This document shows, piece after piece, positions 37,436-46,315 of a stretch of 64,000 nucleotides of DNA (the first letter of the stretch is position 1; every line of letters begins with the position of its first letter). The notes below the pieces were generated by a model. It searched no databases and was not told the DNA's origin. It saw nothing but the letters and a program-made list of their open reading frames with translations. The stretch comes from Psychromicrobium silvestre (GTDB lineage: Bacteria; Actinomycetota; Actinomycetes; Actinomycetales; Micrococcaceae): the NCBI RefSeq assembly GCF_013408295.1, contig NZ_JACBYQ010000001.1, positions 372,001-436,000 of the forward strand, given 5' to 3'. Made by a program: the position numbers and the translations under genes.

Positions 37436-37458
37436 ATCGTTGAGTAAAGCTCAACGAT
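37436..37458 (+). promoter_or_regulatory. inverted repeat upstream of the type VII-like cassette
   Basis: Nine-bp perfect arms ATCGTTGAG/CTCAACGAT with a five-base loop lie 10 bp before the GTG of the first cassette gene, in a markedly AT-rich stretch. It could be an operator or an RNA hairpin next to the ribosome site GGAG. Confidence 0.5.
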
Positions 37459-37468
37459 TGGAGTAATT

Positions 37469-37750
37469 GTGTCGGGGCACTTGAAGATCGGATCCGCCGA
37501 TCTGGAAGCGGCATCAGCAGCATTAGCAGCCGTTGATGAGGAGCTTTCGGCGATACCGGCGGCACCGTCCGGAAGCTTTGGCGATGCCATGGTTAGCGGA
37601 GCGGTGGAAACCGGTAGCGGTGATTGGGCGAAGTCCCTGGATGGCATAGACGGTAGCCTGAGTGCCCTGGCCGTGGCTGTCCTCAATGCCAAAGATGAGT
37701 TTGCCACTGCGGACAGCGGCCTCTCCGGTCAGCTCGAGGGCTCACGTTAA
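37469..37750 (+). CDS. small helical type VII secretion-type protein (EspC/WXG100-like)
   Basis: This 93-residue Ala/Ser/Asp-rich protein reads as two amphipathic helices (about 8–28 and 60–82) around a Gly/Ser/Pro-rich middle that includes a GDW turn, as in EspC or WXG100-like partners of type VII secretion. No signal peptide is visible. It shares its last base with the start of the next gene, so the two are likely expressed together and may form a pair. The family assignment is by pattern only; a WXG motif proper is absent. Confidence 0.6.
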   Translation: MSGHLKIGSADLEAASAALAAVDEELSAIPAAPSGSFGDAMVSGAVETGSGDWAKSLDGIDGSLSALAVAVLNAKDEFATADSGLSGQLEGSR

Positions 37751-39090
37751 TGGCCAGGCCCTCTGATTGGTCTTTGCTAGGCGGCAGCGATCCCGCGCCG
37801 GGACGGGTCGAAGACGTCAATCAGTTGCTGTCCTACTGGGCAAATACTGGGGCGGCATTGGTTCAGGGGCAGTCGAGGTTGAGTACGACGTCGGTCAATG
37901 GACTCGGTCTGACAGTCACCCAGATCAGGACTGCCATGGCCCAGGTCTCGGCTGCAATCGGTAACTACACCTCACAGGCTCATGATCTTGAGTCTGGCAC
38001 CCGGAGTTGGGCGGGTAGTCTGCAATCGATTCAGGAGCGCGGGGATGCGCTCTGGTGGAAGGCCCAGTATGAACAGGATGAATTAACTCGTTTGGCTGGG
38101 GTGCAGACTCAGCTCTCGGCGGTTCCTGTTGATCCGGAAGCGCCAGCAGATCACGATCATGCGCAGCAGGTGGCGCGGAATGCTCAGGCTCTTCAGGATG
38201 CGCAAAACGCTCTGGCTAAGTTCCGGTTCGAGTGCGATGCACTTCGTGAGGAATATCGAGCGGCTGCCGGGACCTTTGCGGCCGGGTACAAGGTGGTTTC
38301 TTTCGATCAGGTACTTGCCCAGGTTTCCGGTGGTGGAGATGGCGAGGGAGTGCTAGGCGATATTTTCCATCACGTATCCAAGGTTCTTGGTCTGGATACC
38401 CCTGCTGGCGCCGGAGTGGGATTGAGCAGCGCCGCGGTGAAAATCGCGGATGACATCACCACTTTGTTGCGCAAGACCGGCGATCACCGGATAGGTGGTT
38501 CGGTTTGGAGGCTGTTCAATCCGGGAGCCGGTCAGAGCGGGCCTTGGGGCCGGTTCAAGGAATGGTTCAAGAAGGTAGGTATTAAGTCTGAGCCCATTCC
38601 GGGTAGCCTGGGTGCCGCGTTGCCGGAGAATGCTTCGAAGTTAACCAAAATCGGCACCAGCCTGATCAAGGATGTCGCTCATGATGCACCGACCCTGCTC
38701 AAACTCGGAGCCGGGGCAACCAAGGTTCTGGGGCCCGTTGGTGCTGTTGTGGGAGCCGGAGTGAGCGGCTGGCAGCAATGGGAGAGTGATTCGCAGGCTC
38801 ATCCAGATATGCCGCAAGAGGAAAAAATTGTGCGGACAGGGGCGGTCGCTGGTACCTCCGCTGTACTTGGTGGTTTCGGGGTGTGGGGTGGTGCAGCTGC
38901 GGGTGCGGCGATAGGTTCTATTTTTCCCGGTCCTGGAACTGTGATCGGCGGTATTGTGGGTGGCGTGATCGGGGGCCTGGTGGCCAGCGGAGTGACCGAT
39001 ATGGCATCTAGTGCCATTGCCGATGCTGGGAGTTCTGTAACTAACGGTGTCAAGAACATCTTTAGCGGATTATTCGGAGGAAATAAGTGA
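37750..39090 (+). CDS. putative type VII-secreted protein with C-terminal glycine zipper
   Basis: This 446-residue protein has an N-terminal helical region (~1–190, with W-containing turns and coiled-coil heptads), typical of LXG/WXG-type secreted proteins. The middle is charged. A C-terminal region (~376–413) is a dense glycine zipper (GGAAAGAAIGS, GGIVGGVIGGLVASG) able to insert into membranes. No signal peptide is seen. It starts one base from the end of the small helical gene and overlaps the membrane protein gene by 4 bp (GTGA). A membrane-active effector is plausible but unproven. Confidence 0.55.
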   Translation: MARPSDWSLLGGSDPAPGRVEDVNQLLSYWANTGAALVQGQSRLSTTSVNGLGLTVTQIRTAMAQVSAAIGNYTSQAHDLESGTRSWAGSLQSIQERGDALWWKAQYEQDELTRLAGVQTQLSAVPVDPEAPADHDHAQQVARNAQALQDAQNALAKFRFECDALREEYRAAAGTFAAGYKVVSFDQVLAQVSGGGDGEGVLGDIFHHVSKVLGLDTPAGAGVGLSSAAVKIADDITTLLRKTGDHRIGGSVWRLFNPGAGQSGPWGRFKEWFKKVGIKSEPIPGSLGAALPENASKLTKIGTSLIKDVAHDAPTLLKLGAGATKVLGPVGAVVGAGVSGWQQWESDSQAHPDMPQEEKIVRTGAVAGTSAVLGGFGVWGGAAAGAAIGSIFPGPGTVIGGIVGGVIGGLVASGVTDMASSAIADAGSSVTNGVKNIFSGLFGGNK

Positions 39091-40079
39091 ATACTGATCC
39101 CAGGTTTTGGTTTGGTGTTCCCTTTATGTTTTTTTGTTGGTTCGTTGTTTGGCTGACTTTCTCCGGTAAAGATCGCGCTATGAGTGGCAAACCTTGGCTC
39201 GTTGATCGCGGAACCGCGCTTTTCTGGTCGGGCGTTGCAATCGTCATGTTCTTGGGTAGTTATCTTTCCCAGCTCTATCTAGGCTTACCGAAAGCAGTGG
39301 CTTTTCCCTTCGGTCTCATTGGTATTCTTCTGCTCCCTGTTGCCTTTGTTGGTCTTTTGGGTATGCCGCTTCCGTTTTTGCGCGCTCCTTGGTGGCGGGA
39401 ACTTCATAAGGTGCGTAAGGCTTGGGGAAAGCTCGACCCAAACCCGGAGATCGTTCCTGTGCAGGAAAGATATACGCCTCGGGACTCAAGCAACGGAGCG
39501 ATATTCGGCTGGGAGGTCGGCTACCAGAGCATCGGCACCACGAGCGAAGATTTGGCTCGCGGGGCTTTTGGGCTACCCCGAATGATTAGATTCCGGACCA
39601 AGGGAGAGTTGAGTGGTGACTTCGCGCTTAGCCAAGCTCCTGTGGATGCGGAGATGCTGGTAGATGATCGCCAGGTGATCTTTGTGCAGCGCCCTCGGTC
39701 CGACTTTGCAAATTCGAGAGCCTGGACCCTGGTGCTTTCCGCGACCGGACCGGATCAGCTGAGGACTATCCAGCAGGACGGCGTCCACGCGGTCAACTTA
39801 GGAGAAGCGGTATTCACCGTGAAGGGTTTTAAACCGCTGCTAGGGTTCCGGCTGAAACGTGCGCTCCGGCCGCGCTGGTTCCGGCAGACCACCGATTCGA
39901 GAACCGGTTTGCGAAACTACCGAGAAGACTTCGTTCAACTACGCGAATACGGTCCGCTGGGCCGCCCGCCGGAAGCCCGACCCAAAGCGTTCAATCCCCT
40001 GAATCGTAAACAGGCCAAGATCGCCTGGGCTGCCGATAATCGAGCCCGCCAAGGTTCCCCAGAATCAGGGCCTCAATGA
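39087..40079 (+). CDS. membrane protein, candidate immunity/partner
   Basis: This 330-residue protein has three N-terminal hydrophobic helices (about 6–27, 45–67, 72–95) and then a ~230-residue soluble domain rich in Arg/Trp/Phe with no family I recognise. GTG start overlaps the glycine-zipper gene by 4 bp and its stop overlaps the next gene by 4 bp. Membrane topology next to a putative membrane-active protein suits an immunity protein, but a secretion accessory role is equally possible. Confidence 0.55.
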   Translation: MNTDPRFWFGVPFMFFCWFVVWLTFSGKDRAMSGKPWLVDRGTALFWSGVAIVMFLGSYLSQLYLGLPKAVAFPFGLIGILLLPVAFVGLLGMPLPFLRAPWWRELHKVRKAWGKLDPNPEIVPVQERYTPRDSSNGAIFGWEVGYQSIGTTSEDLARGAFGLPRMIRFRTKGELSGDFALSQAPVDAEMLVDDRQVIFVQRPRSDFANSRAWTLVLSATGPDQLRTIQQDGVHAVNLGEAVFTVKGFKPLLGFRLKRALRPRWFRQTTDSRTGLRNYREDFVQLREYGPLGRPPEARPKAFNPLNRKQAKIAWAADNRARQGSPESGPQ

Positions 40080-40615
40080 GTGTGGACGAGGAACTCCGGA
40101 TCGTTGAGGACCCGGCTTCCGGCGCTGTTATCGCCATACCGGGGTGGTGGGAATCAGCCATTCGACTAACACCTGCTGTGGTGATTTCCGGGCAGGAACC
40201 CCTAGCCGCTGAGCAGCAACTGGGTCGGATGAACTTTCAGGTCACGGTCGAAGCGCCACCCGCAGACTTCAGCGGCCTACATAACTACACCCGGGAACAG
40301 ATCCGTGGTTTTGCCGAGTTCAACGGCGGCGCAAGAGTCCTTGGGCTGCGAACGATTCACGGTTCGTCCAAGGGCGGTGAATGGGAAGGCCGGGTGGTGA
40401 CCACGAGTTACCGCGTGCAAACTCAATTCGCCGAGGACACGGAGCTGATCGCCATTCAAACCTGGACGTTACTTGGCCCAATTGCCACCGCTGTCACCCT
40501 GACCGGACGCCTACTGCACTTCGACGGTTTATTGGCGCTACACGAAGCCGCCTTGCCCTATTTCGTTCCGGCCAGCCAGCTGGGTGCAGTAAGCCCGGAA
40601 AGTCGAGGGTATTGA
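40076..40615 (+). CDS. hypothetical protein of type VII-like cassette
   Basis: This 179-residue soluble protein has no signal peptide or membrane helix. Its pattern (IPGWWESAIRL…WTLLGPIATAVTLTGR…) loosely resembles the DUF1795/LpqN (Mog1-like) beta-sandwich fold found in type VII contexts, which is a weak impression. The start overlaps the membrane gene by 4 bp and the next gene starts one base after its stop, so it is a genuine cassette member. Function unknown. Confidence 0.55.
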   Translation: MSVDEELRIVEDPASGAVIAIPGWWESAIRLTPAVVISGQEPLAAEQQLGRMNFQVTVEAPPADFSGLHNYTREQIRGFAEFNGGARVLGLRTIHGSSKGGEWEGRVVTTSYRVQTQFAEDTELIAIQTWTLLGPIATAVTLTGRLLHFDGLLALHEAALPYFVPASQLGAVSPESRGY

Positions 40616-40616
40616 G

Positions 40617-41339
40617 ATGGCTATGACCTATTCGACCTCGATGGTGGAGCTCAGCGCGGAGACCTCGGCGCGGGTTCTCGATCTGCTCAATGATCCACAG
40701 CGAAGTAAACGCAGGGCTCTGCCGGTGGATTGGGGCCAGCAAGAGGACGCAGCGCTTCTGGAGACTTTAGGCTTGCTCACCGAATCAGGTGCCTTCACCT
40801 CGCTGGGCTGGAAGGTCGCAGGAATCGTCCGTAACCCACTCGGCCGGATCAGTCTCAACGGTCTTGGATTCTCCTCAGCCCGCAGTTTTGAACTCTTTTT
40901 GGGCTCGGAGTTAGCCGTGGTCTTCTCCAGTGCTCCGCCGGGAACCCCTCAGGAGGTGGTTGAACCAGGAAGTAGATTCTTTGCTGTGACGGGCTTGGAA
41001 CGTTCGCTCATGCATCTCACCGGATGGCTAAATATTTCACCTCGCCCGGAGTATCAACTCTCCGCTACCAGGGTGCGCTGGGATGAACTTTGCCGCCGAA
41101 TCGAGAGCAATGTAGCACCCTTGCCGCTCGGCGTGCCCACAGAGGCAAATCAGCCCTGGCGAGTGATCCTCTTAGAACATGACAAGGGTCCTGAGGGCGG
41201 TGAAATGATCATAGACGCAGGTAGCGCAGGCTGGTGGTCCGCCGAGCGAGACGGTGAGCAGGCCAACCTTTCGCCACAAGACTCCTTGGGTCTCTTCACC
41301 GCGCTGCATGGCCTTTGGCGCAGTTACCTGCGCCAATAA
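40617..41339 (+). CDS. hypothetical protein of type VII-like cassette (EspG-like?)
   Basis: This 240-residue soluble protein contains a central region ISLNGLGFSSARSFELFLGSELAVVFSS and a later MHLTGWLNISPRPEYQLS. In size and alternating alpha/beta pattern it recalls EspG-type secretion chaperones, but no firm family can be named. It closes the cassette, nine bases from the end of the convergent pgl gene. If it is a chaperone it would keep the glycine-zipper protein soluble before export (inference). Confidence 0.5.
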   Translation: MAMTYSTSMVELSAETSARVLDLLNDPQRSKRRALPVDWGQQEDAALLETLGLLTESGAFTSLGWKVAGIVRNPLGRISLNGLGFSSARSFELFLGSELAVVFSSAPPGTPQEVVEPGSRFFAVTGLERSLMHLTGWLNISPRPEYQLSATRVRWDELCRRIESNVAPLPLGVPTEANQPWRVILLEHDKGPEGGEMIIDAGSAGWWSAERDGEQANLSPQDSLGLFTALHGLWRSYLRQ

Positions 41340-41348
41340 CCGTAAAGC

Positions 41349-42179
41349 CTAGCTCGCGCCACCCAGGAAAAGATTCTCCGGCACCTTCGCTGCGGCGTCT
41401 TGATCGATCAGCCAAAGTGTTTTGACCCGCCCGGCCGGACCCGCGGCCGGAACCTGTACCGGATTTGCACCGGCAAGAGCTAGTCCAACGGCACCGGCCT
41501 TATCCGAACCCGAAACCACCATCCAGACCTCCTGTGCGGAATTGATGGTCGGCAGGGTCAGCGAGACCCTCGACGGCGGCGGCTTGGGGGAGTTGTCCAC
41601 TCCTACCACCAGTTCATTGCGCACCCGAATACCGGCCATCTCCGGAAAGAGCGAGGCAATATGCCCGTCCGGGCCAATGCCGAGCAGCAGCACGTCGAAG
41701 CGCGGCAACGCGTTCCAAACGATGGCAGTGGTGTCTAGATTCTCTTCTTCGGTCCCGGGATGCTCGGCTGCAGCGGCTACCGCCAGTTGCCGGGCATAGT
41801 CGGCAGCTGCGGCTTGAGTGTCGGCGAACTGATCCGGGCTACCCATCGGATGCACCCGAGCCGGATCGACGCCGATCTTATCCAGCAGCACATCGCGAGC
41901 CTGCTTGGCGTTCGATTCCGGATCGCCCACCGGCAGGAACCGTTCATCGCCCCACCAGAAGTTCACCTTCGACCAGTCCACTGCGGAACAGGCAGGGGAG
42001 TCCACCACTGCCTTGAGAGTGGCAATGCCGACGGTGCCTCCTGTGAGAACTACGGTCGCTTCACCGCGTTCGTTCTGAACATCGAGGAGCTTGGTGATCA
42101 ACCGGGCGGCTGTGGTGGCGGCCAGCACATCGAAACTGGGATGGATGTTGATCCGGACCGGACCCGGTGCGGGACTCAT
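41349..42179 (-). CDS. pgl: 6-phosphogluconolactonase
   Basis: This 276-residue DevB-type lactonase hydrolyses 6-phosphogluconolactone in the oxidative pentose phosphate pathway. It shows VVLTGGTVGIATLKAV, the active-site region VNFWWGDERFLPVGDPESN and VLLLGIGPDGHIASLFPE. It is the last gene of the operon and overlaps the end of opcA by 4 bp. Length is slightly above the family's usual ~250 residues. Confidence 0.96.
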   Translation of the reverse strand: MSPAPGPVRINIHPSFDVLAATTAARLITKLLDVQNERGEATVVLTGGTVGIATLKAVVDSPACSAVDWSKVNFWWGDERFLPVGDPESNAKQARDVLLDKIGVDPARVHPMGSPDQFADTQAAAADYARQLAVAAAAEHPGTEEENLDTTAIVWNALPRFDVLLLGIGPDGHIASLFPEMAGIRVRNELVVGVDNSPKPPPSRVSLTLPTINSAQEVWMVVSGSDKAGAVGLALAGANPVQVPAAGPAGRVKTLWLIDQDAAAKVPENLFLGGAS

Positions 42180-43126
42180 CGTGCAACCACCACTTCCTCG
42201 GCGGCTTCCGCAGCCAGCAGACTACCGAGATTCTCCGTGATGACTTCGCCAAAGACCTCGTCAGGATCCAGCCGGCGCAGTTCCTCAGAGAGACAATCCT
42301 GGAGTGAGCGCCGCGGCAGCGAGATATGTTGCACCGGCTGCTCTGGCTGAGTCAGCGTTGCTTCTTGGGTTCCCGGCCTGAGTAACTCGATGGAACCTTG
42401 CTCCCTTTGCAACACCACTCGACGGATACCGGTACCAGCCGGATCTTCGATCACCGTGGTGGGCACGTTGAGCGCCCCACGCAGCCAGGCAGCCAACAAC
42501 AAGGTGCTAGGGGAGTCGGAGGCACCTTCCACCAGCAAAGAGGTGATTGGTTCGTCATCGAGCTGATCAAAAGCCGCAGCCAATTGGATCCGCCAATTGG
42601 TCAGCCGGGTCCAGGCCAGATCGGTGTCACCCTCGGCGTAGCTATTGCTGATTCGGCGAAGTGCTTCGCGGGGATCGGGCTCGTTGGCCGAATCGGTGAT
42701 TCGACGATGAGCGATCTTTCCGATCGAGGTCTGCGAGGCGGATTCCGGGATGCCATGGGGCCACCAGGCCACAATCGGCGCATCGGGCAACAAAAGAGCG
42801 GAGACCAAGGACTCGCTCTGATTGGCTAGTTCTCCATAGCCGTGCAGCACCACGACCTCGGAGGCACCGGCGTCGCCACCCACCCGGATCTGCGCGTCCA
42901 GGCGAGTGACATCTTGCCCCGAGGCATCCGCAAGCACAATAATCCGGCAAGGATGCTCGCGGCTAGCCAGGTTGGCCGCCTCGATGGCTTCCTCCTCGTA
43001 GCCGCTCTTAGTCAGTACCACCAGGGTCAAAACCCGGCCCAGCGTTACTACGCCACCCTTTTCCCGCATCGATTGGATCTCCTTGGAGATCTTCGAGGTG
43101 GTTGTATCAGGTAAATCAATAATCAC
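42176..43126 (-). CDS. opcA: glucose-6-phosphate dehydrogenase assembly protein
   Basis: This 316-residue OpcA-type protein activates/assembles glucose-6-phosphate dehydrogenase in actinobacteria and cyanobacteria. It starts MIIDLPDTTTSKISKEIQSMREKGG and contains LPDAPIVAWWPHGIPESA, as in the family. It overlaps zwf and pgl by 4 bp each, so all three are translationally coupled. Confidence 0.95.
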   Translation of the reverse strand: MIIDLPDTTTSKISKEIQSMREKGGVVTLGRVLTLVVLTKSGYEEEAIEAANLASREHPCRIIVLADASGQDVTRLDAQIRVGGDAGASEVVVLHGYGELANQSESLVSALLLPDAPIVAWWPHGIPESASQTSIGKIAHRRITDSANEPDPREALRRISNSYAEGDTDLAWTRLTNWRIQLAAAFDQLDDEPITSLLVEGASDSPSTLLLAAWLRGALNVPTTVIEDPAGTGIRRVVLQREQGSIELLRPGTQEATLTQPEQPVQHISLPRRSLQDCLSEELRRLDPDEVFGEVITENLGSLLAAEAAEEVVVAR

Positions 43127-44691
43127 GGTCTTCTCCAGCTTCGTCCGTCTCGCGCCAGCAGTTCGTCAGCCGAGGCTGGCCCCCAACTCCCTGGCGGATA
43201 TGCTTCCGGTTGCTTGGCTTCCTGAGCCCAGTATCTTTCGAAGGGATCGAGGATCTTCCAGGACAGCTCCACTTCTTGATGCCTTGGGAACAGCGGAGGT
43301 TCACCCAACAGCACATCGAGGATGAGCCGTTCGTAGGCTTCCGGACTGCTCTCGGTGAAGGCATGACCGTAACCGAAGTCCATGGTCACATCGCGTACTT
43401 CCATCTGAGTGCCCGGCACCTTCGAACCAAAGCGGATGGTGACGCCCTCGTCGGGTTGCACCCGAATTACCACGGCATTCTGCCCGAATTCGTCATCGCT
43501 GTGGTCGGTGAAGAGTAAATTCGGTGCTTTTTTGAAGACAACGGCGATCTCGGTGACCCGGCGCCCCAGTCTCTTGCCGGTGCGCAGGTAAAACGGCACA
43601 CCGGACCAACGGCGGGTGTTGATGTCTAAACGGACCGCGGCGTAAGTCTCGGTGTTGGAGTCGGCCGGAATGCCGTCCTCTTCCAGATAGCCCAAGACTT
43701 TCTCGCCGCCTTGCCAGCCACCCGCGAACTGGCCGCGAGCAGAATGGGTGGAAAGATCCGCAGGCAACTTCACGGCTGCCAGTACCTTCTCCTTCTCCGC
43801 CCGCAGATCTTCCGCGTTGAAAGAGATGGGTTCCTCCATGGCGGTCAGCGCAAGGAGCTGCAACAGGTGGTTCTGGATCACATCGCGAGCCGCCCCCACG
43901 CCGTCGTAATAGCCTGCCCGGCCGCCGGTGCCAATATCTTCGGCCATGGTGATCTGCACATGGTCAACGTAATTGGCGTTCCAGATTGGCTCGAAGAGTT
44001 GGTTGGCAAAGCGCAGCGCCAAAAGGTTCTGCACGGTCTCCTTACCCAGATAGTGGTCGATACGGAAGACCGCATCGGGCGGGAAGACCGATTCCACGAT
44101 GGCGTTGAGCTCCCGAGCCGATTCCAGGTCGTGCCCGAAAGGCTTCTCAATCACCACCCGGCGCCAGCTATCGTTCTCCGACTGAGCCAGGCCATGCTTG
44201 GAGAGCTGGCGACAGACTAACTCGAAAGCCTTCGGCGGAATAGACAGGTAGAAGGCATGATTGCCCCGGGTACCGCGATCCGCATCCAATTCCTCAAGGG
44301 TTTCCTTGAGCCTGCTAAAAGCGTCATCGTCATCGAACTCACCCTGCACAAAACGGATGCCTTCGAGCAATTGGTTCCAGACTGCCTCGTCGAAGGGGGT
44401 TCGAGAATGGGCTTGCACCGATTCCTTGACCTCCTGGGCGAAGTCCTCGTCCTCCCACTGCCTGCGAGCAAAACCCACGAGCGCAAAGCTCGGCGGCAAG
44501 AGGCCCCGATTGGCCAGATCGTAGACGGCTGGCATCAGCTTCTTGCGGGAGAGGTCACCGGTCACTCCGAAAATCACCAGCGAGGATGGCCCGGCCACCC
44601 GGGACAACCTACGATCCCGGGGGTCCCGCAAAGGATTGCTGTGCTTTGCGTTTGGTGAGACAGTCTGCGTGAGCGCTGCTGTTTCAGTCAT
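43123..44691 (-). CDS. zwf: glucose-6-phosphate 1-dehydrogenase
   Basis: This 522-residue enzyme makes NADPH and 6-phosphogluconolactone. It has the NADP-binding FGVTGDLSRKKLMPAVYDLANRGLLP and the active-site signature RIDHYLGKETVQNLLALRFAN. The partner assembly factor opcA follows directly. Seven bases separate it from pgi upstream. Confidence 0.98.
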   Translation of the reverse strand: MTETAALTQTVSPNAKHSNPLRDPRDRRLSRVAGPSSLVIFGVTGDLSRKKLMPAVYDLANRGLLPPSFALVGFARRQWEDEDFAQEVKESVQAHSRTPFDEAVWNQLLEGIRFVQGEFDDDDAFSRLKETLEELDADRGTRGNHAFYLSIPPKAFELVCRQLSKHGLAQSENDSWRRVVIEKPFGHDLESARELNAIVESVFPPDAVFRIDHYLGKETVQNLLALRFANQLFEPIWNANYVDHVQITMAEDIGTGGRAGYYDGVGAARDVIQNHLLQLLALTAMEEPISFNAEDLRAEKEKVLAAVKLPADLSTHSARGQFAGGWQGGEKVLGYLEEDGIPADSNTETYAAVRLDINTRRWSGVPFYLRTGKRLGRRVTEIAVVFKKAPNLLFTDHSDDEFGQNAVVIRVQPDEGVTIRFGSKVPGTQMEVRDVTMDFGYGHAFTESSPEAYERLILDVLLGEPPLFPRHQEVELSWKILDPFERYWAQEAKQPEAYPPGSWGPASADELLARDGRSWRRP

Positions 44692-44698
44692 GTGTTTC

Positions 44699-46315
44699 TT
44701 AGGCTTCCTGTTGCAATTGGGTGATCACGGCTTCCAACTGAGCCACGCCATCAGCGCGCTCGGTCAGGTGCAGGCGGAGTACCGGGCGACCATGCTCGAG
44801 CAGCACCTGAGCGTCGCCGGCGGCCTGGGCTTCGATTAGTTCACCGAAGCTAAAGGGGCGGTGCGGAATGGCCAAATCTTCGGTGGCTGCAGCGGTGATC
44901 TGCAAGAAAACACCGATAGCCGGGCCGCCCTTGTGGAACTGGCCGGTGGAATGCAGGAAACGCGGACCCCAGCCGAAGGTCACGGGGCGGTGGGTAATCG
45001 CGGCCAGCTGATCCCGGGTGCCTGCCAGTGAGGCGTGCGTGAGTCGGTCAAAATAGGCCTGCACACTCAGGTAGCCGTCACTTCCAAGCTGACCGAAGAG
45101 AGCTTTGAGGGCCTCAGCCACGGTGCTCGCGGAGCCAAGCCATTCGCCGCCACGGACCTCGATGGCCCCATCGCTGAAGTTTGCAGCTACCGGTTCCGGG
45201 CGGGCATCGAGTAAACCTCGAGCCGCTTTTTTGGCCGCCTCAACATCGGGCTGGTCGAAGGGGTCGATGCCGAGCAGCCGACCGGCCACCGCGACGGCGA
45301 ATTCCCAGAGGATCAATTGAGCGCCCAAGCCACCGGAGAGCACCACCTGATCGCCAATCGGTTCGACGTCGTCATCCTGGCCAACCACTCGAACCACCAG
45401 AATGTCCGGGGCTCCGGAAGTCACTTCGGGGGAACTCGGATCGGCGACTACCGGGAGCACGCCGGTGCCCAACTTTCCGGTGGATTCTGCAATAAGCTGC
45501 TCAGCCCAGTCGGCGAAACCAACGATGCCGGAACCCTCATCGACAATCACGATCTTGTTGCGCAAAGGATTGGTACCGCCCAGTGCGCTGCCCAGAGCCA
45601 GACCGATATTGTCTGCGTCGTTATCGCGGAGCAACTCACCGGCTTCTTCGGCATCATCGAGTAGGGCTTGGATATCGACTCCGGCCAAACCGGAGGGTAC
45701 CAAGCCGAAAGCGGTCAGCGCGGAGTAGCGTCCGCCGACGTTCGGGTCCGCATTGAAAACAGCCCGGTAGCCGGTTTCTCGAGCCGAGGCGTCCAGCGGA
45801 GAGCCCGGGTCGGTCACCACAATAATGCGACGCTTGGCATCGATTCCGGCAGCAGTGAACTCCTGTTCAAAGATGCGTCGCTGCGAATCGGTTTCCAGCG
45901 TGGAACCCGATTTCGAAGAAACAACCAGGGCGCTCTGCGCGAGTCGGTCCTGTACGGCGGCCCGTACTTGCTCGGGATCGGTGGAGTCCAGGACGGTCAG
46001 TTCCACACCGGCGGTCTTAGTAATCACCTCGGGAGCCAGCGAGGAACCGCCCATGCCGGCCAGCACGATATGGGTCACGCCTTCAGCCTGCAATTCAGCC
46101 CGTAGCGCCAGAATCTGCTCCACCAGCGGTGCGGAGATCGCCGGGGCTTCAACCCAGCCGAGCCGGATGGAAGCCTCGGATTCGGCGTCCGGCCCCCAGA
46201 GGGTGTGGTCCTTATCGAAGATTCGGGAAGCAACCTGATCTGCTACCAGGGTTGGCAGGTGCAGATCGGCTGCGGCCAGTGCCGCTCCAGAAGCGGCCAA
46301 GGACAGGCTAGACAT
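44699..46315 (-). CDS. pgi: glucose-6-phosphate isomerase
   Basis: This 538-residue isomerase links fructose-6-phosphate and glucose-6-phosphate, with two SIS-like sugar isomerase domains: GMGGSSLAPEVI and later LVVSSKSGSTLETDSQRRIFEQ. It belongs to the actinobacterial type found inside tkt–tal operons, which diverges from the classical enteric Pgi. The start ATG shares a base with the tal stop. Confidence 0.92.
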   Translation of the reverse strand: MSSLSLAASGAALAAADLHLPTLVADQVASRIFDKDHTLWGPDAESEASIRLGWVEAPAISAPLVEQILALRAELQAEGVTHIVLAGMGGSSLAPEVITKTAGVELTVLDSTDPEQVRAAVQDRLAQSALVVSSKSGSTLETDSQRRIFEQEFTAAGIDAKRRIIVVTDPGSPLDASARETGYRAVFNADPNVGGRYSALTAFGLVPSGLAGVDIQALLDDAEEAGELLRDNDADNIGLALGSALGGTNPLRNKIVIVDEGSGIVGFADWAEQLIAESTGKLGTGVLPVVADPSSPEVTSGAPDILVVRVVGQDDDVEPIGDQVVLSGGLGAQLILWEFAVAVAGRLLGIDPFDQPDVEAAKKAARGLLDARPEPVAANFSDGAIEVRGGEWLGSASTVAEALKALFGQLGSDGYLSVQAYFDRLTHASLAGTRDQLAAITHRPVTFGWGPRFLHSTGQFHKGGPAIGVFLQITAAATEDLAIPHRPFSFGELIEAQAAGDAQVLLEHGRPVLRLHLTERADGVAQLEAVITQLQQEA

